From: Synechococcales cyanobacterium S06
GTDB taxonomy: Bacteria; Cyanobacteriota; Cyanobacteriia; Cyanobacteriales; JAABRE01
NCBI GenBank assembly: GCA_011391125.1
Contig: JAABRE010000009.1
Location: forward strand, 19,268 to 83,267
Direction: 5' to 3'
Length of the DNA stretch: 64,000 nt
Each line of letters starts with the position of its first letter. Positions within the stretch are counted from its first letter, which is position 1. This document shows positions 26,077 to 34,753 of the stretch, piece after piece. The position numbers and the translations under genes are program-made. A model generated the notes under the pieces. That model was not told where the DNA came from. It did not search any database and saw only the letters and a program-made list of their open reading frames with translations.

Positions 26077-28116
26077 ATGGAACTAATTTATCAATATGCA
26101 TGGCTAATCCCTGTTCTACCCTTGGTAGGAGCGATGGTGGTGGGCCTCGGACTAATTTCTTTAAACAAAGCAACCAACAAACTCCGTCAGGTCAACTCTG
26201 TTTTCATCATCTCCCTGTTAGGAGCTTCCATGGTGTTAGCTTTCAACCTGCTTTGGAGTCAAATTCAAGGCCATGCTCCTTACAACTACAGTTTTGAGTG
26301 GGCTTCCGCGGGTGATTTTCACCTCAGAATGGGTTATACCATTGACCAACTCAGCGCTTTAATGTCGGTCATCGTGACAACGGTGGCTTTTTTAGTGATG
26401 ATTTACACCGATGGTTACATGGCCCATGATGATGGTTATGTCCGCTTTTACGCGTATCTCAGCATTTTCAGCGCTTCCATGTTAGGTTTGGTCATCAGCC
26501 CCAACTTGGTGCAAATCTACATCTTCTGGGAATTGGTGGGGATGTGTTCATATCTCCTCATTGGTTTTTGGTTCGACAGGAAAGCTGCTGCAGATGCTTG
26601 TCAAAAGGCTTTTGTAGTCAATCGAGTTGGTGACTTTGGCCTACTTTTAGGAATGCTCGGTTTATATTGGGCAACGGGTACATTTGAATTTGAGTTAATG
26701 GGAGAGAGACTCTCTGATTTAGTCTCCAGTGGCACTTTAAGCGCCGGTTTAGCCGCTATTTTCGCAGTTTTGGTCTTTTTGGGTCCTGTTGCAAAATCGG
26801 CTCAGTTTCCCTTGCACGTGTGGCTACCTGACGCGATGGAAGGTCCGACACCCATTTCTGCCTTAATCCACGCTGCCACCATGGTTGCTGCTGGAGTCTT
26901 CCTCATTGCGCGGATGTATCCCGTCTTTGATGACATTCCCGTCGCTATGAATGTGATTGCTTGGACTGGTGCATTTACAGCGTTTTTAGGTGCTAGTATT
27001 GCCTTAACCCAAAATGACATTAAAAAAGGTTTAGCTTATTCCACCATTTCCCAATTAGGTTACATGGTAATGGCCATGGGCATTGGAGGCTATACTGCTG
27101 GATTATTCCACTTGATGACTCACGCCTATTTTAAGGCGATGTTGTTCTTGGGTTCAGGTTCGGTAATTCACAGTATGGAAAGTGTGGTCGGCCATGATCC
27201 AGTTTTAGCACAGGATATGCGCTTAATGGGTGGCCTACGCAAATATATGCCAATAACTTCGGCAACTTTCCTCATTGGTACACTGGCAATTTGCGGTATT
27301 CCTCCCTTTGCTGGTTTCTGGTCAAAGGATGAAATCCTCGGTTTGGCTTTTGAAGCGAACCCCGTTTTATGGTTAGTGGGTTGGTCAACGGCCGGATTAA
27401 CTGCATTCTATATGTTTAGAATGTATTTCATGACCTTTGAAGGCAAGTTTCGCGGCAACGACACCGGTATCCGTAATCAACTTTTAGCCGAGGCCAACGG
27501 TATTAATTTCGGTCCGGGAGCGATGAATGTCAAGGAGTTGGACCATAATCATGACCATGGCCATGATCATCATCATGCTCCCCATGAATCTCCTTTCACC
27601 ATGACCTTCCCGTTAATGGCCTTGGCTGTTCCTTCTATGTTAATTGGTTTATTAGGTAGGCCTTGGGAAAATAATTTTGAACAGTTCATTTCTGCTCCCG
27701 GAAAACTGGTCGAACACGTCCACCATTTTGACTTGACCGAATTCCTGATTATGGGTGGGAATTCCGTTGGTATCGCTTTAATTGGGATTACTTTCGCTTC
27801 TTTGATGTATTTGCGCGGCAAAATTGATCCGAAGGCGATCGCCGCTAAATATCCTCAACTTTACCAATTTTCCCTCAAGAAATGGTACTTTGACGAAGTT
27901 TACGACAAAATCTTTGTTTATGGTTCTCGTCGATTAGCTCGACAAATCCTTGAAGTTGACTTCAGGGTCGTTGACGGTGCGGTTAACCTGACAGGTTTAG
28001 CAACGTTGATTAGTGGCGAAGGCCTGAAATATATTGAAAATGGTCGCGCTCAATTCTACGCTTTGATTACTTTTGGTGCAGTTTTGGTGTTTGTGATTCT
28101 GTTTAGTGTGATTTAG
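26077..28116 (+). CDS. ndhF: NAD(P)H-quinone oxidoreductase chain 5 (NdhF1-type)
   Basis: NdhF is the large distal membrane subunit of NDH-1, which pumps protons in respiration and photosynthetic cyclic electron flow in the thylakoid membrane. The 679 aa are almost all transmembrane helices. Family blocks include YIFWELVGMCSYLLIGFW, LPDAMEGPTPISALIHAATMVAAGVFL, HAYFKAMLFLGSGSVIHSME and GIPPFAGFWSKDEIL. A His-rich loop lies near residues 490-505 (HNHDHGHDHHHA). The C-terminal amphipathic helix region is present. The length fits NdhF1, of the respiratory NDH-1L form, rather than the CO2-uptake forms, though the subclass call is tentative. An intrinsic terminator follows at 28186-28208. Confidence 0.95.
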   Translation: MELIYQYAWLIPVLPLVGAMVVGLGLISLNKATNKLRQVNSVFIISLLGASMVLAFNLLWSQIQGHAPYNYSFEWASAGDFHLRMGYTIDQLSALMSVIVTTVAFLVMIYTDGYMAHDDGYVRFYAYLSIFSASMLGLVISPNLVQIYIFWELVGMCSYLLIGFWFDRKAAADACQKAFVVNRVGDFGLLLGMLGLYWATGTFEFELMGERLSDLVSSGTLSAGLAAIFAVLVFLGPVAKSAQFPLHVWLPDAMEGPTPISALIHAATMVAAGVFLIARMYPVFDDIPVAMNVIAWTGAFTAFLGASIALTQNDIKKGLAYSTISQLGYMVMAMGIGGYTAGLFHLMTHAYFKAMLFLGSGSVIHSMESVVGHDPVLAQDMRLMGGLRKYMPITSATFLIGTLAICGIPPFAGFWSKDEILGLAFEANPVLWLVGWSTAGLTAFYMFRMYFMTFEGKFRGNDTGIRNQLLAEANGINFGPGAMNVKELDHNHDHGHDHHHAPHESPFTMTFPLMALAVPSMLIGLLGRPWENNFEQFISAPGKLVEHVHHFDLTEFLIMGGNSVGIALIGITFASLMYLRGKIDPKAIAAKYPQLYQFSLKKWYFDEVYDKIFVYGSRRLARQILEVDFRVVDGAVNLTGLATLISGEGLKYIENGRAQFYALITFGAVLVFVILFSVI

Positions 28117-28133
28117 GTTTTTCTATCTCACGC

Positions 28134-28211
28134 AAAGACGCACTCGAAGCAAAGAATCAATCTGTGCTCAATTTTCATTTTTTTAGGGGTTAATTGCCCC
28201 TTTTTTTTATT
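28134..28211. repeat. Direct repeat flanking the restriction-modification genes, left copy
   Basis: The sequence from CGCAAAGACGCACTCG through CAAAGAATCAATCTGTG and CAATTTTCATTTTTTTAG to GCCCCTTTTTTTTAT recurs with few changes and one short deletion at 30034-30110. The repeat carries the ndhF terminator. Confidence 0.8.
28186..28208 (+). terminator. Intrinsic terminator of ndhF
   Basis: GGGG at 28186-28189 pairs with CCCC at 28197-28200 around TTAATTG, followed by eight T. The surrounding ~70 bases recur at 30029-30110. Confidence 0.85.
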
Positions 28212-28296
28212 TATAGCTAAGACTTTCTTAATCAGGGAGATTTCCGATGGTTTAAGATAAAATATTAAAGTTTAGTAATAATTAAGTGAGTAAAAA

Positions 28297-29076
28297 ATGT
28301 TAGATTATCCTAGTGATTTTATTAATAAAATTATTTGTGGAGATGCGATCGAAATAATGAAACAAATTCCTGATCAAATGCTTGATTTGATTGTAACATC
28401 TCCGCCCTATAATCTCAAAAATTCGACAGGTAATGGTATGAAAGATGGTAGAGGAGGAAAATGGGCTAATGCAAAATTAGTTAATGGATATTCCCATCAT
28501 AATGATAATATGCCCCATGAAGAATATGTAGCTTGGCAAAGAGATTGTTTATCACAAATGATGAGAATTATTGCTGAAGATGGAGCTATTTTTTATAATC
28601 ATAAATGGAGAGTACAAGGGGGTTTATTACAGGATCGACAGGATATTGTTTCCGGTTTTCCTGTCAGACAAATAATTATTTGGAAAAGAAAGGGAGGTAT
28701 AAATTTTAATCCGGGTTATTTTTTACCTACTTATGAAGTTATTTATTTAATCGCAAAACCAGAATTTAAACTAGCAAAAAAAGCGAATGCTTATGGAGAT
28801 GTTTGGGAGTTTGATCAGGAGATGAAAAACCCACATCCTGCACCTTTTCCTGTTTCTTTAATTGAGAGAATAATATCTTCTACTAATGCACAAATTGTGT
28901 TAGATCCTTTTATGGGTTCTGGTACAACTGCGATAGCTGCTAAAAAATTAGGTAGAAATTTTATCGGGATTGAAATATCTCTTGAATATTCCCATTTAGC
29001 GACATCAAGAATAGAAAATAACACGTTTCCTGTGACAGATTCCGATCTTATTACTGAACAAATAAGTTTATTTTAA
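28297..29076 (+). CDS. DNA methyltransferase, beta class (N4-cytosine or N6-adenine)
   Basis: The 259-aa enzyme has catalytic motif IV near the N-terminus (TSPPYNL, residues 34-40) and the AdoMet-binding motif I near the C-terminus (DPFMGSGTT, about 203-211). This is the permuted beta order. SPPY is more typical of N4-cytosine enzymes, but HinfI-like N6-adenine enzymes also use TSPPYN, so the base is open. It is the protective half of a restriction-modification pair whose endonuclease gene (29108) is interrupted. The gene looks intact and would still modify the chromosome. Confidence 0.9.
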   Translation: MLDYPSDFINKIICGDAIEIMKQIPDQMLDLIVTSPPYNLKNSTGNGMKDGRGGKWANAKLVNGYSHHNDNMPHEEYVAWQRDCLSQMMRIIAEDGAIFYNHKWRVQGGLLQDRQDIVSGFPVRQIIIWKRKGGINFNPGYFLPTYEVIYLIAKPEFKLAKKANAYGDVWEFDQEMKNPHPAPFPVSLIERIISSTNAQIVLDPFMGSGTTAIAAKKLGRNFIGIEISLEYSHLATSRIENNTFPVTDSDLITEQISLF

Positions 29077-29107
29077 AAAGTAGCTAAAAAATTTTACTAA
29101 AGAAAGT

Positions 29108-29992
29108 TTGATCACAGAACTTATCCACATTAGAGAACAAGGTTGGATTAAAACTAAAAGAAAAAATAATGATGGTGGAGTCGGTAATACTTTAGAAGAT
29201 TTATTAGGAATAGAAGAAAATAATTTACCGATCGCCAATGCAGCCGAATGGGAATTAAAAGCACAGAAAAAAGGCACTTCTTTAGTAACACTTTTTCACC
29301 TAGAACCTTCACCGAAAGCTTATAAATTTGTCCCTTCAATATTGTTACCTAATTATGGTTGGAAACATAAAGAAGCAGGTAAAAAATATCCTGAAAATGA
29401 AATGAGTTTTAGACAAACTATTAATACAAAAATATTCAGCGATCGGGGTTTTTCGGTCCAAGTAGATCGAGAAACACAAAAAGTACAAATAATATTTGAT
29501 GTCAATAAAGTTAATCTCAATAAACATCAAAAATGGCTTAATTTTGTCGAGCAAAATATTGGTTTAGAAAACTTAAATCCACAACCTTATTGGGGTTTTG
29601 ATGATTTGTATAGTGATTCCAATTAAGATTAAAACAGTTGAAAAATAGGTTCGTAGTTGCGCTTTAGCGCTTCTTAGGACTAAAGTCCAACAACAAACTA
29701 AAAACTTTTGTTTAATTTTTATTTGGAATTACTATATCATAAAGCTGGGACAAAATTACATAATTGTTTCTTTATCCAAGCATCAGCAAAAAAAATAAAT
29801 GGTGAATTACATTTTCTTTATGAAGATATTTATATGCTGAAAAAATTGGATTTAGATAAGTTTATCTCCACCATAGAAATCGGTGATATTTATGTAGATT
29901 TTGACGCAAGAACCGGACATAATCATGGTACTAAATTTAGAATCAAAAAAAATGCGTTTATCAAATTATATGATATATTCGCCAATTATTAG
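29108..29992 (+). pseudogene. MvaI/BcnI-family restriction endonuclease gene split by a miniature element
   Basis: The first part (29108-29610) starts at a TTG and contains GGVGNTLEDLLGIEENNLP and EWELKAQKKGTSLVTLFHLEP. This carries the E-x-K of a PD-(D/E)xK nuclease in the MvaI/BcnI arrangement. It ends in PQPYWGFDDLY at the insertion. The rest (from 29735) reads HKAGTKLHNCFFIQ, then VDFDARTGHNHGTKFRI, to a stop at 29992. Removing the 124-base element and one TA joins the halves in frame as DDLYHKAGTK, giving about 252 aa. The coding parts appear undamaged otherwise, so the insertion looks recent. As it stands only a truncated product is made. Confidence 0.88.
29611..29734 (+). mobile_element. 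Miniature inverted-repeat element, family A copy 3, inside the endonuclease gene
   Basis: This 124-bp element is nearly identical to copy 1 (9913-10036), including both internal palindromes. It is flanked by TA at 29609-29610 and 29735-29736. The interrupted gene gives an independent definition of the element ends, because exact removal restores the reading frame. Confidence 0.92.
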
Positions 29993-30033
29993 TTAAATTA
30001 ACAAAATTTTGTGTAATTTGATTTTTTTCCGTA

Positions 30034-30110
30034 TCTTCCGCAAAGGCGCAAAGAATCAATTTGTGATCAATTTTCATTTTTTAGGAGTTAATTGCCCCTT
30101 TTTTTTATGA
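30034..30110. repeat. Direct repeat flanking the restriction-modification genes, right copy
   Basis: Copy of the 28134-28211 sequence (GCAAAGAATCAATTTGTG, CAATTTTCATTTTTTAG, TTAATTGCCCC then T9). The hairpin arm is imperfect here (GGAG against CCCC). Being placed after the endonuclease remnant, it brackets the methyltransferase/endonuclease pair. Confidence 0.8.
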
Positions 30111-30125
30111 TTAAATTCAGAATAT

Positions 30126-30731
30126 TTAAGGTAAATTATCTAATAAATTATTGAGAGCTTCTTCTTTATTTTTATCTGGTATTTGCTCAAAAACCTTTTT
30201 GAGTAATTCCGGTGAAGCATTCTTTTTAAACCAGTCGTCATCAGGTTCATTATTTAAGTTTAAATAATATCTCAATCTCTTTTTAATTTCTTCCTGATCA
30301 TATTTATCTAATTGTCCGAGCCTTTCTAACCAATTACCCAAGTTATCTTTAAAACAATTACCATCTACAGTACAAATTTGATTAACTAAAGCATAAGACT
30401 TATTTGAAAGTCCATTTTTTTGATTTGTTGTGATGGGATAAGTGGTAGGTAAACCAGCAAATGTATCTTGAGAAGTTAAAGGAATTACAGTAAAAGTTTG
30501 CAGATAATTAGTATTTTCTTTAAACTCATTATTTTCCCACACAATATAAGGATGAAATCCCCTTAAAACTCGACTAGAATTAATAGTTAAATCACAAAAA
30601 TCTGTTTTACAAATAACTTCACCAGGAGCATTAAGATTATAAATATGTTGGTGTCCTTTTTGACATCGTAAAGAAACTAAATGAGGATTAATCATATAAA
30701 TCCATCCTAATTTTGGTCGTTTTCCAGCCAC
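30126..30731 (-). CDS. PemK/MazF-like toxin of a Panacea toxin-antitoxin pair
   Basis: The protein has 201 aa. The region from residue ~55 shows RGFHPYIVWENN, FTVIPLTSQDTFAGLP, then SYALVNQICTVDG and RLGQLDKYDQEEI. This is the strand order of PemK/MazF endoribonucleases (conserved Pro-Leu-Thr-Ser strand and AlVnQi...D block). An N-terminal extension of ~55 residues carries CQKGH and CKTDFC, a possible zinc site not usual for MazF. A C-terminal helical extension of ~50 residues follows. The start is GTG, with an AGGAG 6 bases upstream that lies inside the antitoxin gene; only 1 base separates the genes. Confidence 0.75.
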   Translation of the reverse strand: MAGKRPKLGWIYMINPHLVSLRCQKGHQHIYNLNAPGEVICKTDFCDLTINSSRVLRGFHPYIVWENNEFKENTNYLQTFTVIPLTSQDTFAGLPTTYPITTNQKNGLSNKSYALVNQICTVDGNCFKDNLGNWLERLGQLDKYDQEEIKKRLRYYLNLNNEPDDDWFKKNASPELLKKVFEQIPDKNKEEALNNLLDNLP

Positions 30732-30732
30732 T

Positions 30733-31218
30733 CTATACTCCTAATTCTAACAGCAATTTTTCACGTTCTAATTGAAGATTAAGTTGAGCTTTTTGCTCTG
30801 GTTTATATTTAGAGATTGCCTCTTTCATTGGTTCAGTTTGATATACATAATTCAATAAATCATTGAATTTATCATTACCCGCTCCGGCCCATTCTTTTCT
30901 AATATTATCTAACATTAATTCAAGACTTTCTGAAAATTGAAAATCTCCCGGATAATTAATATTAGTTAATTTAATTAACCGAGTATTTCCAGAGGAAACT
31001 TCACAAAGCTGATTATTTTGTTTTAAACTATTTAAAACAGCGTCTATTTCTTCATGCCAAGGCCCATGTTTATAGAAACGCCAATCTAGTTCAGTTAACT
31101 GTTTTCCTGTCCATTTAACAGCATATAAATCCGCTAAATATAAGAATTTTACCAACTGAGTTTTAGTTATGTAACCTTTTGTTTTCTCGACAAAATATAA
31201 GATTAATTTTTCTAGCAT
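30733..31218 (-). CDS. Panacea-domain antitoxin (SocA-like, DUF4065)
   Basis: The 161-aa protein has the Panacea hallmarks near its N-terminus: KTQLVKFLYLADLYAVKWTG, then LDWRFYKHGPWHEEI. Panacea (PanA) domains neutralise a wide range of unrelated toxins encoded next to them. The gene lies directly upstream of the PemK/MazF-like gene on the minus strand, in the usual antitoxin-first order. Its C-terminal ~40 residues are charged and helical (KPEQKAQLNLQLEREKLLLE) and may bind the toxin. The pair sits between the damaged restriction system and an orthocaspase gene. Confidence 0.85.
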   Translation of the reverse strand: MLEKLILYFVEKTKGYITKTQLVKFLYLADLYAVKWTGKQLTELDWRFYKHGPWHEEIDAVLNSLKQNNQLCEVSSGNTRLIKLTNINYPGDFQFSESLELMLDNIRKEWAGAGNDKFNDLLNYVYQTEPMKEAISKYKPEQKAQLNLQLEREKLLLELGV

Positions 31219-31530
31219 GGTATTGACCTCTTATAGCTAGGATTGTAGCTATTCTAATAATAACTATTTACATTTTAACACTAATCGGATTCACTCAGAA
31301 AAATTCTCATTCAAAATAATTAAGAAAAAAACCTTAAATTAGTCACAATTTGATTAATTGCTGTGTTCGGATTTTTGCTAAAAATTAGTGATCTAAAAAC
31401 AGAAGGTTTAATTATCCCTTTTTTAAGAGTTAATCTAAGCTAAAATCAAATTATAATATACAAGAAAGTGGTAAATCTTTAAACTTTTTGACGATTTATT
31501 TGACAAATACTTTCTAATTGTTAATTCTCT
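31219..31530. other. 312-base divergent promoter region
   Basis: AT-rich gap between the minus-strand toxin-antitoxin pair and the plus-strand orthocaspase. It must hold both promoters. I see no gene and no clear operator palindrome. Confidence 0.5.
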
Positions 31531-33744
31531 ATGAAACGTCGTAATTTTGTTCAGTTAACTTTAGGTTCGACTTTAGCCACCTTGGGTTTAAGTCAGTTTC
31601 AAATCGAAAAAAAAGGTTTACAATATGCAAAAGCTATCGCCCAAAATACCCCTCGAAAATTAGCATTGTTGGTTGGTATCAATAATTATGAAAAATATCC
31701 GCTTTCAGGTTGTATTACCGATGTTTATTTGCAAAAGGAATTATTAATCCATCGCTATGGTTTTAATCCCCAAGATATATTAATAGTTAGTGATGACTCA
31801 GAAATAAAACCAACTCGTAACGGTATTTTACAAGCATTTGAGGAACATTTAATTAAGCAAGCAAAACCAGAAGATGTGGTAGTATTCCATTATTCGGGTC
31901 ATGGTTCAAGAATAGTGGATATTAATAATTCAGGTAAAAAAAATAGTACCTTAGTTCCCCTAGATCGACAAATAAATAACGTGGGAGGACAAAGAACTGT
32001 CTCTGATATTATGGGGAAAACTCTGTTTTTATTGATGTCGGCTTTACCTACAGAAAATGTCACCGTTGTCTTAGATAGTTGTCACTCTGGAGGCGGAAAA
32101 CGAGGTAATTTAAAAATAAGATCTATTACTGAATTAGGAGATTATCCCAGCAATGAAGAATTTGCCTATCAACAACAGTGGTTAACCCGTTTACAAATGT
32201 CACCCGACCAGTTTGAATCTAAACGCCAACAAGGTGTGGCTAAAGGGGTGGTTATTGCTTCAGCAGGTGAGAAACAATATGCTGCTGACGCTCCTTTCAA
32301 TGGATTTTATGCAGGAGCTTTTAGTTATGTGATGACTCAATATTTATGGCAGGAAGCGAGTAACCAAAATATGGGTAATGTGATTACGACTTTAGCTACT
32401 AATACTACCGCAATTTCTAGTAGTAAACAAGTCCCAGAATATGAATATAAAGGAAATTCCCCCCAACAACCAGTGTATTTCCTGAATAAACAAGTGCCGC
32501 CAGCAGAAGCTGTAGTTACCGAGATTCAAGGGAATGAAGTGGAATTATGGTTAGGTGGAATAGCACCCCAATCCTTTGCTGCTTTTAATCAGGGTGCAAG
32601 ATTTGCTTTAATAAATAAACAGGGAAAAGTCCAAGGTTTAGTGGAATTAACAGATAGAAATGGGGTAAAAGGTAGGGGTAAAATTGTTAAAAGTGATGGT
32701 CAGGTACAAAGGGGTTTATTATTACAAGAACAAGCAAGAATTATTGCTGATGATTTTCGCTTAAAAATAGGTTTAGATGACTCTTTAAAAGGTGAAAATA
32801 CTACGAATTTGAAAAATTTGGTCGGTATTGAAAGGTTAGAATTTTTACCTTTAGGTCAGGGTGAAGTTCATTATATTTTCGGAAAAATGACTCCGGAATT
32901 ATCCCAAGAATTAAGCCAAAATCAAACCGAAAATATTCCAGCTGTAGGAAGTTTTGGTTTATATGGACAAGGTTTAGATTTAATCCCGGATTCCTTTGGC
33001 AATAGTGGAGAAAATTTAACCGATGCTTTAACCCGTTTAAAAACAAAATTACGCTCATTATTGGCTGCTAGATTAATAAAATTAACCTTAAATTCTGATT
33101 CATCAAAACTTAATGTTTTGGCAACAATGAAACTGAAAAATGGGGAGTTAGTAGCGAAAAATTTTACGGTGAGAGGAGGAATTAATGCTACGGACAACAA
33201 AGCTCCGGAAGCTTTATTTTCAGGTTTAATTAAAAATGGTAATAGTAATATTCCCCAAGTAAAAGTTAATTCTTTGATCGAATTTAATATTACTAATAAT
33301 GAAAAACAGGATTTATTTGTCACAGTAATAGTAATCGATTCTGATGGCACAATTAATATTATTTTCCCCAATACTTTAACGGATAATAATAATAGTGTTG
33401 TCAAATCTGGGGAAACTAGAATTATTCCGGATGGTAATAAAGGTGATCAATTTAGTTTAAGAATAGGACCTCCTTTAGGGATTGTGGAAGTTTTAATAAT
33501 TGCTAGTGTTTCACCTTTAACCGATGCTTTAAAAACTTTACAGGGAATTGCTTCTCGGGGTGGTCAAAGGGGTGGAACTCCTGTAACTTTAAAAGATAAT
33601 GATTCCACTGAAACTGTGGATAATCTTTTGAAAGATGTCGATCAGGGTAGTCGCGGAATTTATGCTCAATATAACCCAAATTCTCGCTCTCTTGATACCA
33701 GTTTATTGGCGGCAATGTCTATTACTTTTTCCATTAATAATTGA
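31531..33744 (+). CDS. Orthocaspase (caspase-family peptidase C14)
   Basis: The N-terminus MKRRNFVQLTLGSTLATLGLS looks like a Tat-type export signal (a two-arginine motif before a hydrophobic run). The caspase p20-like domain covers residues ~42-290, with catalytic His124 in FHYSGHGSR and Cys184 in LDSCHSGG. The remaining ~430 residues are beta-rich and include a DUF4384-like part (about 580-680; LFVTVIVIDSDGTINIIFPN). Bacterial metacaspases cut after Arg/Lys. With an export signal this one probably acts in the periplasm. The gene stands alone, with purS 50 bases downstream. Confidence 0.88.
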   Translation: MKRRNFVQLTLGSTLATLGLSQFQIEKKGLQYAKAIAQNTPRKLALLVGINNYEKYPLSGCITDVYLQKELLIHRYGFNPQDILIVSDDSEIKPTRNGILQAFEEHLIKQAKPEDVVVFHYSGHGSRIVDINNSGKKNSTLVPLDRQINNVGGQRTVSDIMGKTLFLLMSALPTENVTVVLDSCHSGGGKRGNLKIRSITELGDYPSNEEFAYQQQWLTRLQMSPDQFESKRQQGVAKGVVIASAGEKQYAADAPFNGFYAGAFSYVMTQYLWQEASNQNMGNVITTLATNTTAISSSKQVPEYEYKGNSPQQPVYFLNKQVPPAEAVVTEIQGNEVELWLGGIAPQSFAAFNQGARFALINKQGKVQGLVELTDRNGVKGRGKIVKSDGQVQRGLLLQEQARIIADDFRLKIGLDDSLKGENTTNLKNLVGIERLEFLPLGQGEVHYIFGKMTPELSQELSQNQTENIPAVGSFGLYGQGLDLIPDSFGNSGENLTDALTRLKTKLRSLLAARLIKLTLNSDSSKLNVLATMKLKNGELVAKNFTVRGGINATDNKAPEALFSGLIKNGNSNIPQVKVNSLIEFNITNNEKQDLFVTVIVIDSDGTINIIFPNTLTDNNNSVVKSGETRIIPDGNKGDQFSLRIGPPLGIVEVLIIASVSPLTDALKTLQGIASRGGQRGGTPVTLKDNDSTETVDNLLKDVDQGSRGIYAQYNPNSRSLDTSLLAAMSITFSINN

Positions 33745-33797
33745 CAATTGACAGTTAACAATTGATAATGAATTTAAAGTTTAGGAAAGTGATCAAA

Positions 33798-34049
33798 ATG
33801 TTATTCAATTCGCGTATTTATGTGACTCTCAGACCTTCTGTTTTAGACCCTGCTGGAGTAGCTGTTCAATCAGGTGCGCAACAGTTGGGTTATCATGGTG
33901 TTGATTCTATTAGAATTGGCAAGTATATTGAACTTAGTATCACTGCCGAATCGGAAGATCAAGCTCGTCAGCAATTAGATGAAATGTGCGATCAACTTTT
34001 GGCTAATCCCGTGATTGAAAATTATCGTTTTGAATTAACTGCTGTATAA
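33798..34049 (+). CDS. purS: Phosphoribosylformylglycinamidine synthase subunit PurS
   Basis: PurS is the small subunit of the three-part FGAM synthase (PurS-PurL-PurQ) of purine synthesis. I use the ATG at 33798, which gives 83 aa, the normal length. It is preceded by an AGGAAAG ribosome binding site, while the longer frame starting upstream would add an unrelated basic stretch. Blocks RIYVTLRPSVLDPAG and CDQLLANPVIENYRFEL are typical. purQ begins 2 bases after the stop. Confidence 0.93.
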   Translation: MLFNSRIYVTLRPSVLDPAGVAVQSGAQQLGYHGVDSIRIGKYIELSITAESEDQARQQLDEMCDQLLANPVIENYRFELTAV

Positions 34050-34051
34050 TT

Positions 34052-34753
34052 ATGAAATTTGGTATTATTGTTTTCCCTGGCTCAAATTGCGATCGCGATG
34101 TGGCCATGGTCACCGAAGGTCTGTTAAAGCAGCCAACTAGAATGATTTGGCATCAAGAAACGGACCTCTCAGATGTCGATGTGGTGGTGATTCCGGGAGG
34201 GTTTAGCTATGGTGATTATTTACGCTGTGGTGCGATCGCCCGTTTTTCACCCGTAATGCGGAGTGTGGTCGAACACGCAAACAAGGGAAAATATGTGTTG
34301 GGGATTTGTAACGGTTTTCAAGTTTTGACGGAAAGTCACTTATTACCAGGTGCTTTAATCAGAAACCGTGATTTACACTTCATTTGCGATCGCCAGCCTT
34401 TGCTGGTAGAAAGAAAGGACTCAGTCTGGACTCAATTATACTCAGAAAAAGAGGTAATTACCCTTCCCCTCGCCCACGGAGAAGGTCGTTATTATGCCGA
34501 TGACGACACCCTCAAAGATATTGAGGATAATGGTCAAGTGTTATTTAGGTATTGTAATTCAACGGGAGAAATTACGGATGATAGTAACCCCAACGGTTCA
34601 CTAAATAACATTGCGGGGATTATGAATAAAACAGGCAACGTGTTAGGGATGATGCCGCATCCAGAAAGGGCTTCAGACCCCAGTTTAAGAGCCATAGACG
34701 GGAGAAAACTGTTTGAAGGGTTAATTTCGTCAAAAATCCTAGTAAACCCTTAA
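34052..34753 (+). CDS. purQ: Phosphoribosylformylglycinamidine synthase subunit PurQ (glutaminase)
   Basis: PurQ releases ammonia from glutamine and passes it to PurL. It has 233 aa of class I glutamine amidotransferase fold. The nucleophile Cys is in VLGICNGFQVL, and the His-Glu pair is in MMPHPERASDP near the C-terminus. PGGFSYGDYLRCGAIA is a further family block. It is coupled to purS (2-base spacing). purL is not in this window. Confidence 0.97.
   Translation: MKFGIIVFPGSNCDRDVAMVTEGLLKQPTRMIWHQETDLSDVDVVVIPGGFSYGDYLRCGAIARFSPVMRSVVEHANKGKYVLGICNGFQVLTESHLLPGALIRNRDLHFICDRQPLLVERKDSVWTQLYSEKEVITLPLAHGEGRYYADDDTLKDIEDNGQVLFRYCNSTGEITDDSNPNGSLNNIAGIMNKTGNVLGMMPHPERASDPSLRAIDGRKLFEGLISSKILVNP

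Noticed and set aside
29708..29992. 94-aa ORF as a separate gene
   Set aside because: Its start lies inside the miniature element, and its body is the C-terminal half of the split endonuclease.
32922..33404. 160-aa minus-strand ORF opposite the orthocaspase
   Set aside because: Antisense shadow; the plus strand has clear protein motifs over the whole length.
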